Shown here in pieces: positions 1 through 4,930 of a DNA stretch of 6,668 nt (position 1 is the stretch's first letter; every line of letters starts with the position of its first letter). The DNA is taken from NCBI GenBank assembly GCA_016303175.1, contig JAEDMF010000091.1, forward strand, positions 1 through 6,668, given 5' to 3'. The notes below the pieces were generated by a model. The model worked only from the letters and a program-made list of their open reading frames with translations. It was not told the origin of the DNA and searched no databases. The translations under genes were made by a program, and so were the position numbers. Source of the stretch: Bacteroidales bacterium (GTDB taxonomy: Bacteria > Bacteroidota > Bacteroidia > Bacteroidales > UBA932).

Positions 1-204
1 ATCGACCCTGTCAAAGCCCTTCCCTACTCCGCTCAAACCCCGGAAGATATTGCCTCCGCCTATGACTATACCTATTTGATATCCCGCCCTGACGGCAGAA
101 ACGACCTCGCCGGCATACCTGTCCACCCACGCTTCGTCAATCCCGGAACCCGCAGGTCCTCCTAAACTCTCACCGCTCAGTTTCAATAAAACTCTTTTGT
201 ACAT
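1..204 (-). CDS. pyrH: UMP kinase, N-terminal part (cut by window edge)
   Basis: UMP kinase phosphorylates UMP to UDP with ATP in the cytosol, an essential step of pyrimidine nucleotide synthesis; bacterial enzymes are hexamers of the amino acid kinase fold. Reading the minus strand from an ATG at 204-202 gives 68 uninterrupted codons that run off the left edge. The start reads MYKRVLLKLSGESL, with the family's nucleotide-binding K-L-S-G-E motif. GIDEAWVDRYAGEV follows, then the glycine-rich GIVIGGGNIFRG segment at about residues 47-58, and GKGFDRVD at the edge. This order and spacing are those of PyrH rather than of other amino acid kinases. The ATG fits the usual family start, a few residues before LKLSGE. 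No Shine-Dalgarno sequence precedes it. It is divergent from sdhC and shares a 106-base intergenic region with it. The C-terminal two thirds lie outside the window. Confidence 0.93.
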   Translation of the reverse strand, partial: MYKRVLLKLSGESLGGPAGSGIDEAWVDRYAGEVVSAVRAGYQIGIVIGGGNIFRGLSGVGKGFDRVD

Positions 205-230
205 AAAATCAGTTCTACAAGCTTGAACTT

Positions 231-260
231 GAAATATAACAGTATTTCATTTGCACAAAA
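231..260 (-). promoter_or_regulatory. Candidate pyrH promoter (Bacteroidota type)
   Basis: On the minus strand, TTTTG at 260-256 is followed after 17 bases by TATATTTC at 238-231. This matches the Bacteroidota primary-sigma pattern (TTTG near -33, TAnnTTTG near -7) at seven of eight positions in the -7 box. The spacer is slightly shorter than the usual 19-21 bases. Transcription from here would give pyrH a leader of roughly 20-25 bases. This is a pattern match only. Confidence 0.4.
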
Positions 261-270
261 GTATGGATTT

Positions 271-303
271 ATTGCGAAATCTCCAACTAAATTGCTATCT
301 TTG
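271..303 (+). promoter_or_regulatory. Candidate sdhC promoter (Bacteroidota type)
   Basis: TATCTTTG at 296-303 is an exact match to the Bacteroidota -7 consensus TAnnTTTG. ATTG at 271-274 lies 21 bases upstream, where the -33 TTTG element is expected. The box ends only 7 bases before the sdhC ATG at 311, so the transcript would have almost no leader. The site also argues against the longer reading frame that begins at 251, because that start would lie upstream of the promoter. Confidence 0.65.
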
Positions 304-310
304 CGCCACT

Positions 311-1030
311 ATGGCAAATATATTCAAAACATCTATCGGCAAGAAGCTCATAATGAGTATTTCAGGACTTTTCCTGATTGTGTTCATGCTTCTTCACACT
401 ACCATCAACTCTTTTGCAGTTCTTGATTCAATCAGAGGCACCTGGGGTGCAGAGGACGGCTGGTTCCAGCTCGGTTGTGACTTTATGGCGCTTCCCGTCG
501 TGAATGTCATGGTTCCCGTGCTTGCCGCTGGTTTCCTCATCCACATCATCTACGCCCTGATTCTTTCAATCACGAACTTCAAGGCGCGTGGCGGTGTAAA
601 ACGTTATGCAGTAAACTCCAAAGCAAAAGCTGACTCCTTCGCCGCCCAGAATATGATATGGCTCGGTCTGATTGTGCTCGGCTTCATCGCCTTCCACCTC
701 ACCCATTTCTGGCAGCACATGCAGTTGCAGGAGTTCACAGGCGGCAGGGCCCAGAATCCCTATATGCTGCTTGAGAACACCTTCGGAAACCTTTGGGTAA
801 CCATTCTCTACATCCTATGGTTCGTGGTGCTCTACATGCACATCGGGCACGGCTTCTGGAGCGCTCTCCAGACCATCGGCTGGAACAATATGATATGGTT
901 GAACCGCTGGAAATGGATAGGCCGCATCGTCGGAGCCCTTATCGTTCTCGGACTGGTTGCAGTTGCCGTCATCTCCTACTGCCACGCCAATACCCTGCTG
1001 GGGATGGAAAGCATCATGCAAATTCAGTAA
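311..1030 (+). CDS. sdhC: Succinate dehydrogenase/fumarate reductase cytochrome b subunit
   Basis: This is the membrane anchor of succinate:quinone oxidoreductase (complex II). It binds two hemes b and carries electrons between the flavoprotein/iron-sulfur subunits and the menaquinone pool. The 239-residue product is of the single-polypeptide, five-helix type found in Bacteroidota. Hydrophobic segments lie at about 12-33, 60-88, 113-133, 160-178 and 204-224. Candidate heme-ligand histidines sit within or at the ends of helices: H29, H78, H129 or H132, and H177 or H180. Family hallmarks include SIGKKLIMSISG at 8-19, NFKARGGVKRYAV at 89-101 and HGFWSALQTIGWN at 180-192. I chose the ATG at 311 over the in-frame ATG at 251. 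The family starts a few residues before the SIGKK motif, and a promoter lies between the two. The partner genes sdhA and sdhB normally follow directly, but here a terminator and lpxK follow. The frame is intact, so the gene is likely functional. Confidence 0.93.
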   Translation: MANIFKTSIGKKLIMSISGLFLIVFMLLHTTINSFAVLDSIRGTWGAEDGWFQLGCDFMALPVVNVMVPVLAAGFLIHIIYALILSITNFKARGGVKRYAVNSKAKADSFAAQNMIWLGLIVLGFIAFHLTHFWQHMQLQEFTGGRAQNPYMLLENTFGNLWVTILYILWFVVLYMHIGHGFWSALQTIGWNNMIWLNRWKWIGRIVGALIVLGLVAVAVISYCHANTLLGMESIMQIQ

Positions 1031-1051
1031 TCTTCAATTACCTGATCTTCC

Positions 1052-1068
1052 ATCAAAAGAATTTTGAT
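1052..1068. repeat. Short perfect inverted repeat between sdhC and lpxK
   Basis: ATCAAAA (1052-1058) and TTTTGAT (1062-1068) form a perfect 7-base dyad around a 3-base centre, GAA. It lies in the 106-base gap, upstream of the terminator and about 70 bases before lpxK. It could be a protein-binding half-site pair, a weak hairpin, or chance in AT-rich DNA. Nothing links it to a known regulator. Confidence 0.35.
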
Positions 1069-1085
1069 CCGAATATTGTCGGAAC

Positions 1086-1116
1086 AAAAAGGGCCGGCCG
1101 CAAGTCGGCTCTTTTT
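1086..1116 (+). terminator. Intrinsic terminator after sdhC
   Basis: AAAAAGGGCCGGC at 1086-1098 pairs with GTCGGCTCTTTTT at 1104-1116. This gives a 13-base-pair stem (including two G-U pairs) with a 5-base loop and a run of five T. The A-run on the left side could let it work on the other strand as well, although no gene runs leftward into it. It lies 55 bases past the sdhC stop and ends 20 bases before the lpxK start. Confidence 0.88.
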
Positions 1117-1136
1117 ATTGAATTAAAGAATCCTGA

Positions 1137-2306
1137 ATGCTGACCTACCTGCTGATATTGTTCCTGCGCCACCTGTTCTACGACAAGGGTTGGAAGAAAT
1201 CCTATCCTACCGACGTTCCTTCGGTATGCGTGGGAAACATCGCCCTTGGAGGAACGGGAAAGACTCCTATGGTGGAACACATCATCAGAACCCTGCAGGA
1301 AGATGAAGTAGAGGCGGCGGATGCGGAGGAATATGGTTTCATGGGGAGTCTGTTTGACGTACCCAAACGCAATATCGCAGTGCTCAGCAGGGGATACAAA
1401 CGCAAAAGCAAGGGCTTCCAACAGGTGCTCAAATCAAGCGATGCCACCGAGGCGGGGGACGAGCCTTTGCAGATAAAGCAGAAATTCAGTGACGTAACCG
1501 TGGCCGTGGACGCAGACCGGGTGGAAGGAGCATCGCTGCTGGCTCATCCCTCACGCCTCAAGGCCCTGCCCGAAAAAGTTAGGTCCCGCATCAAGCATTC
1601 CCGCTTTCCGGCCTCCGACATAATCATCCTGGATGATGCAATGCAGCACCGCCGCATCAGGCCCAACATTACAATAATGCTGTCAACCTACAGCCGTCCC
1701 TTCTGGAAAGATGCTCTGGTGCCGTTCGGTAAACTCCGTGACCTACGCAGACGGGCATACACGGCAGACGCCATTGTAGTAACGAAATGTCCTCCCTATA
1801 TGCAGGACAATGAACGCTTTGAATGGGCCGCCCGCCTCGGTATGACGGACTTCAACCCAGACACCTGCACCGGCACGAACAGAAAGGGGAAAAAGCAGGT
1901 GCTCATCTTCGCTACAACACGCTACGAGGCCCTGATGCCTGTATTCCCAGAAGGTGACCCGAGATACATCCATTCGAAGCAGGCTATAATGTTTTCCGGC
2001 ATAGCCAACGACAAGAATCTTCAATTCTGGGTAAGCAAGAACTACCATCTGATGCACCACAGGAGTTATCCTGACCATCATCCATATACCAAGGATGATA
2101 TACTGGATATCACAAAGACCGCTGAGAAATACCTGACATCCATCGTCGTCACTACAGAAAAGGACGCCCAGAGGCTGCGTAGTTGCACCATATCCGACGG
2201 AATGAAAAGGCGTATCTTCTACGCCCCAATCACAATGGTAATGCTTACGGCAGGAGAACAGACTGCCTTCAAGAACCTGTTGAACGTCAATCTATCCCGG
2301 CGATAA
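1137..2306 (+). CDS. lpxK: Tetraacyldisaccharide 4'-kinase (lipid A 4'-kinase)
   Basis: LpxK transfers phosphate from ATP to the 4' position of tetraacyldisaccharide 1-phosphate, making lipid IVA at the cytoplasmic face of the inner membrane. The 389-residue protein begins with a short hydrophobic membrane-contact segment (about 2-15). VCVGN at 30-34 and the Walker A motif GGTGKTP at 38-44 follow. Next come VLSRGYKRK at 82-90, GDEP at 107-110, VAVDADR at 122-128, the conserved acidic pair in LDDAMQHRR at 165-173, VTKCP at 215-219, FSGIA at 286-290, PDHHPYT at 312-318 and VTTEKDAQRL at 338-347. A TGA lies immediately before the ATG, so the frame cannot extend upstream. The N-terminus is therefore shorter than in Bacteroides homologues as I recall them. 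By contrast there appear to be insertions of about 20 residues near 55-77 (acidic) and 134-158 (basic). No clear promoter was seen between the terminator and the start. The 3' end overlaps hemW by 20 bases on the opposite strand. Confidence 0.93.
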   Translation: MLTYLLILFLRHLFYDKGWKKSYPTDVPSVCVGNIALGGTGKTPMVEHIIRTLQEDEVEAADAEEYGFMGSLFDVPKRNIAVLSRGYKRKSKGFQQVLKSSDATEAGDEPLQIKQKFSDVTVAVDADRVEGASLLAHPSRLKALPEKVRSRIKHSRFPASDIIILDDAMQHRRIRPNITIMLSTYSRPFWKDALVPFGKLRDLRRRAYTADAIVVTKCPPYMQDNERFEWAARLGMTDFNPDTCTGTNRKGKKQVLIFATTRYEALMPVFPEGDPRYIHSKQAIMFSGIANDKNLQFWVSKNYHLMHHRSYPDHHPYTKDDILDITKTAEKYLTSIVVTTEKDAQRLRSCTISDGMKRRIFYAPITMVMLTAGEQTAFKNLLNVNLSRR

Positions 2307-3381
2307 GACTGTCGGAAATGAACCACTCCGACTCCGGGATGCGAAGTCTTCCCCCACTGCAAGGCTCCAAGAAAGAGTACTCCCCATCAATAAGAGAGGC
2401 GTCTATACCGTCGCAGGTACGAAGACCAAGCATTATACGCTCAAGGCGTAGCTGTTCCGGGCTGAGCCTCTCACCCGAACGCTCAGGAACGGGTCTGGTC
2501 AGGTAGGAATGCAGAGATGGCTCATTCCAGTAGCGGCAGGGTACCTGACCGTCCCAGACAAAAGAATGGGCTCCTGGGCCGAATCCCATATATGGCTGAT
2601 GCGTCCAATAGGAGCTATTGTGGAGAGAACGCCTGCCGGGACGAGCCCAATTGCTGATTTCATAATGCTCATAACCCAAAGCAGCCAGCATAGAGCAGAT
2701 TCCGGAATATTGGGAACAGCACATCTCGTCCGAGGGCATTTCCCACAAGCCTCTCTCCCTCATCTTCTCAAGAGCGCTGCCCGGCTCCACGCTCAGTTGA
2801 TAACAGGAAATGTGTTCGGGGAGAGAGCCTCCGGCACTATCAAGTTTCATCAGAGACGCGCGTATATCATCCTCAACCAGACCCTCCGCAAAACCAAATA
2901 TGAAATCCACGGAGATATTGTCGAACCCAACCCTGCGCAGCATTCTGTAGGCGTCAAGCGCCTCCGCGAAGTTGTGCCTGCGTCCCATAAGACGCAATTG
3001 GGCATCGTCGCCGCTCTGTATCCCCATACTGATGCGGGAAACGCCCAAGGCCTTCAGGGCAGCTGCATAAGCCTCCCCTCCCCTCACAATGTCGTCAGGA
3101 TTCACCTCCAGCGTAAACTCACCCTCTATCTGCCAGCCTGCCTTGACGACCTCCCCTACAATTCTCTCCAGAGCTACGGGCGACAGAAGCGACGGCGTTC
3201 CTCCGCCTATATAAAGAGTATGTGGGGCATTAAGGAGTGCCGGCGACGGCTTGAAGGACGCAAGCTCGCGGCACAGGGCATCCACAAAAGCATCGGAGTT
3301 CCCACTGCGCGGCAGAAGCTCCGAATAGAATGCACAATAAGTACAATGTGTCCTGCAATAAGGTATGTGGATATAAACCAC
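2287..3381 (-). CDS. hemW: HemW, radical-SAM heme chaperone (coproporphyrinogen oxidase-like)
   Basis: HemW is a cytosolic radical-SAM-fold protein that binds heme and hands it to membrane respiratory proteins. It is often misannotated as oxygen-independent coproporphyrinogen III oxidase (HemN). The 364 residues start MVYIHIPYC. The [4Fe-4S]-binding CxxxCxxC uses C9, C13 and C16. F18 follows where HemN has a further cysteine, which favours HemW. Further family motifs are IGGGTPSLL at 58-66, LEVNPDD at 91-97, SMGIQS at 118-123, SVDFIFG at 157-163, HNSSYW at 254-259 and GFGPGAHS at 266-273. The protein ends with the typical WFISDSLIA. Length is normal for the family (about 370-400). The start codon is GTG (3381-3379); its G is the last base of the upstream gene's TAG stop, which implies translational coupling. 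The 3' end overlaps lpxK on the other strand, and no terminator is visible. Its heme-chaperone role fits loosely with the nearby sdhC, a heme protein, though the two are not in one operon. Confidence 0.9.
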   Translation of the reverse strand: MVYIHIPYCRTHCTYCAFYSELLPRSGNSDAFVDALCRELASFKPSPALLNAPHTLYIGGGTPSLLSPVALERIVGEVVKAGWQIEGEFTLEVNPDDIVRGGEAYAAALKALGVSRISMGIQSGDDAQLRLMGRRHNFAEALDAYRMLRRVGFDNISVDFIFGFAEGLVEDDIRASLMKLDSAGGSLPEHISCYQLSVEPGSALEKMRERGLWEMPSDEMCCSQYSGICSMLAALGYEHYEISNWARPGRRSLHNSSYWTHQPYMGFGPGAHSFVWDGQVPCRYWNEPSLHSYLTRPVPERSGERLSPEQLRLERIMLGLRTCDGIDASLIDGEYSFLEPCSGGRLRIPESEWFISDSLIAGID

Positions 3382-4286
3382 TATCGCAGCATAAACTCAG
3401 TCTTGCCAAGGAGTCCCCGTTCGGAATAAATTTCAACGGTATAGAATCCCTTTGCATAAGACTCCACGTTATTGACATAGATGCTCAAATCCAGGTCGGC
3501 GCCCTGATAATCCACCTCTCTGGAAGCGCTGGCGGCAATTGTCTGTCCATCAAGTTCAAGAACGCGTTTCTCCCCGCCACTGACCAGGTTACCGTCGGAG
3601 TCTTTCAACACAACATAAATGCGTACGGGTCCGGTGGGGGCCAGGGGGTTCTCTGAGAGGGTCAAATCGACTTTCACCTTGGAGACGGCCTGAGCCCTCT
3701 GCACCTCCTTGCTGCTCTTGTTGAGGGCAACAGCCTTAAAACCGCGGGCACGGATAATTGAGCCCGTTTCCACCTTGCCGCTCAAATCATCGACCGTCTT
3801 CTGGAGCTCCTCACTCTTTGCGCGTGCGTTGCGGGCTTCCTTACGGGCCTGGGCGGCATCCACAGTGAGTTTGTGGTTAAGTGTATTCAGGGAGTCTATC
3901 TGCTTAACATAATTCTTCATTATGCTCCGGAGGGTTCCGAGTTCTTTCTGGTATTTGCGTATGAGACGTCTGTTCGTAGCCTCTGTCTTCTGGAGGCGCT
4001 CAATAAGCAGGTTGACTTCTTCCTTAGAGGAATCGAGCTGGGCATTTATGCTTTCATAGTCCGATGAAAGGCCCTCATAATCTTTCTGGAGGGCCACCAT
4101 CTGCTCCTGAAGCTCTACCTTTTCAGCATTGAGTTCCTTCACAAGAGTATGACGGGACCATGCAATATAAGCGAGTACAGCGGCAAGGACAACCGCAACT
4201 GCGGCGAGAATGTAAATGATGGTTCTGTTGGGGGAAGTTCCGGTGGCAGTTCCGGTTCCTTCCTGTCTTTCGGGTCTTACTTCCAT
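3381..4286 (-). CDS. Membrane-anchored coiled-coil protein of unknown function
   Basis: I do not recognise a characterised family; proteins of similar layout occur as hypotheticals in Bacteroidales. The 301 residues divide into four parts. A polar Gly/Thr-rich N-terminus spans 1-21 and one transmembrane helix about 22-43 (IIYILAAVAVVLAAVLAYIAW). A long charged region at about 46-168 shows heptad-like leucine spacing typical of a coiled coil. The C-terminal domain, about 175-301, is rich in beta-type residues. It contains ARGFKAVALN at 180-189, KVDLTLSENPLAPTG at 205-219, VRIYVVLKDSDGNLVSGG at 221-238 and a closing GFYTVEIYSERGLLGKTEFML at 280-300. No signal-peptidase site is seen. The protein probably spans the inner membrane once with the coiled coil and beta domain in the periplasm, but topology is inferred. 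Its TAG stop shares a base with the hemW GTG, so the two are co-transcribed and probably coupled. A -7 promoter element lies about 57 bases upstream. Automated names such as chromosome segregation protein would rest on the coiled coil alone. Confidence 0.88.
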   Translation of the reverse strand: MEVRPERQEGTGTATGTSPNRTIIYILAAVAVVLAAVLAYIAWSRHTLVKELNAEKVELQEQMVALQKDYEGLSSDYESINAQLDSSKEEVNLLIERLQKTEATNRRLIRKYQKELGTLRSIMKNYVKQIDSLNTLNHKLTVDAAQARKEARNARAKSEELQKTVDDLSGKVETGSIIRARGFKAVALNKSSKEVQRAQAVSKVKVDLTLSENPLAPTGPVRIYVVLKDSDGNLVSGGEKRVLELDGQTIAASASREVDYQGADLDLSIYVNNVESYAKGFYTVEIYSERGLLGKTEFMLR

Positions 4287-4319
4287 AATTGCTGAATATA
4301 TGCCTGTTTATACTTGATT

Positions 4320-4339
4320 GGGGATATATGCACATCCCC
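4320..4339 (-). other. Stem-loop at the 5' end of the coiled-coil gene's leader
   Basis: GGGGAT at 4339-4334 and ATCCCC at 4325-4320 (minus-strand sense) form a 6-base-pair stem with an 8-base loop. Given the -7 element at 4350-4343, the transcript should begin within a few bases of this hairpin, so it would sit at the very 5' end of the roughly 50-base leader. Such hairpins can protect mRNA, but no function is shown here. Confidence 0.4.
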
Positions 4340-4342
4340 GTG

Positions 4343-4350
4343 CAAAGATA
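4343..4350 (-). promoter_or_regulatory. -7 promoter element for the coiled-coil gene and hemW
   Basis: The minus strand reads TATCTTTG at 4350-4343, an exact match to the Bacteroidota -7 box TAnnTTTG and identical to the one before sdhC. No good TTTG lies at the expected -33 distance; that position falls inside the arm of the rplQ terminator. A TTTG at 4366-4363 is only 12 bases upstream. The predicted leader is about 50 bases. Confidence 0.55.
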
Positions 4351-4363
4351 ACAAAATTTATGC

Positions 4364-4397
4364 AAAAAGGACCGGGTGCAGAACATCCGGTCCTTTT
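4364..4397 (-). terminator. Intrinsic terminator of the alpha ribosomal operon
   Basis: In minus-strand sense AAAAGGACCGG (4397-4387) pairs perfectly with CCGGTCCTTTT (4375-4365). This gives an 11-base-pair stem with an 11-base loop and a run of five T ending at 4364. It starts 18 bases past the rplQ stop and closes the rpsK-rpsD-rpoA-rplQ transcript. The A-run on the other side means the structure could also terminate rightward transcription. Confidence 0.88.
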
Positions 4398-4415
4398 AGG
4401 GAAATATGTTCCGGC

Positions 4416-4928
4416 TTACTCAGCCTTGGGAGCCTCGGCAGCAGGAGTTTCAGAGGCAGGAGCCTCTACTGCAGGAGTCTCGGCGGCAGGAGCGGTCTCT
4501 GCCTTCTTGGCACCACCGCGGCGGGTACTCTTCTTGGCAGCCTTGGGAGCGGCAGAAGCGATTGCGGTCTCGTTGAAATCAACGAATTCAATGAGAGCCA
4601 TTTCTGAGCCGTCACCCTGACGGAAACCTGTGTGAAGCACCCTGAGATATCCACCGGGACGGTTTGCAATCTTGGGAGCAATGGTGCGGAAGAGCTCTGC
4701 AACGGCAGACTTGTTCTTCAGGTAGCTGAAAACAGTACGGCGGGATGCAGTAGTATCCTCCTTACTCTTGGTGATGAGGGGCTCGAGGTACATCTTCAGA
4801 GCCTTAGCCTTGGCAACAGTAGTCTGGATTCTCTTATGTTCGATAAGAGAGCAGCTCATATTTGCCAGCAAAGCTTTGCGGTGACCTGCCTGACGACCAA
4901 GGTGGTTGATTGATCTATTGTGTCTCAT
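4416..4928 (-). CDS. rplQ: Large subunit ribosomal protein L17 (bL17) with extended acidic tail
   Basis: bL17 is a structural protein of the 50S subunit near the peptide exit tunnel. The 170 residues hold the full core at 1-118: MRHNRSINHLGR at 1-12, HRKALLANMSCSLIEHKRI at 16-34, TTVAKAKALK at 36-45 and the closing GGYLRVLHTGFRQGDGSEMALIEFV at 92-116. The typical bacterial protein is about 120-130 residues, so 119-170 is a tail. It has a basic segment (KAAKKSTRRGGAKK at 129-142) and then a low-complexity Ala/Pro/Glu/Thr stretch to the end. The tail is partly a duplicated ten-residue unit, APAxETPAxE. C-terminal extensions are common in Bacteroidota bL17. The start lies 2 bases after the rpoA stop, indicating co-translation. 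It is the last gene of the operon and is followed by the terminator at 4364-4397. Confidence 0.97.
   Translation of the reverse strand: MRHNRSINHLGRQAGHRKALLANMSCSLIEHKRIQTTVAKAKALKMYLEPLITKSKEDTTASRRTVFSYLKNKSAVAELFRTIAPKIANRPGGYLRVLHTGFRQGDGSEMALIEFVDFNETAIASAAPKAAKKSTRRGGAKKAETAPAAETPAVEAPASETPAAEAPKAE
4434..4493 (-). repeat. Two imperfect 30-base tandem units in the rplQ tail
   Basis: In minus-strand sense the unit at 4493-4464 (encoding APAAETPAVE) is followed directly by the unit at 4463-4434 (APASETPAAE). They differ at about 6 of 30 bases, mostly at third codon positions or conservative changes. A partial third unit (APKAE) ends the gene. The in-frame length suggests growth by slippage or duplication of a disordered tail. 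Confidence 0.75.
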
Positions 4929-4930
4929 AA

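Noticed and set aside
211..229. Palindrome CAAGCTTG with flanking AGTTC/GAACT in the pyrH leader
   Set aside because: The inner and outer arms are not centred on the same point and the arms are short. Chance is a sufficient explanation.
251..310. Upstream extension of sdhC to an ATG at 251
   Set aside because: The 20 added residues do not resemble the family N-terminus, and they are encoded by DNA that contains the promoter-like elements.
1053..1421. 122-codon minus-strand frame across the terminator and the lpxK start
   Set aside because: It is antisense to the conserved Walker A region of lpxK and crosses a terminator. No domain is recognisable.
2311..2332. GTCGGA/TCCGAC inverted repeat just after the lpxK stop, as a possible terminator
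   Set aside because: The stem is only 6 base pairs with a 10-base loop and no following T-run, and it lies inside the hemW coding sequence.
2509..3429. 306-codon open frame on the plus strand opposite hemW
   Set aside because: It lies almost wholly antisense to hemW, whose motifs are clear. Its translation shows no recognisable domain and is rich in Arg, Ser, His and Pro, as expected of a shadow frame.
4434..4493. Tandem repeat as part of a CRISPR or mobile element
   Set aside because: There are two imperfect in-frame units with no spacers, inside a ribosomal protein tail.
4318..4620. Plus-strand Ala/Gly/Ser-rich frames opposite the rplQ tail
   Set aside because: Their composition is simply the reverse complement of the Ala/Pro/Glu repeat in L17, and they overlap the operon terminator.
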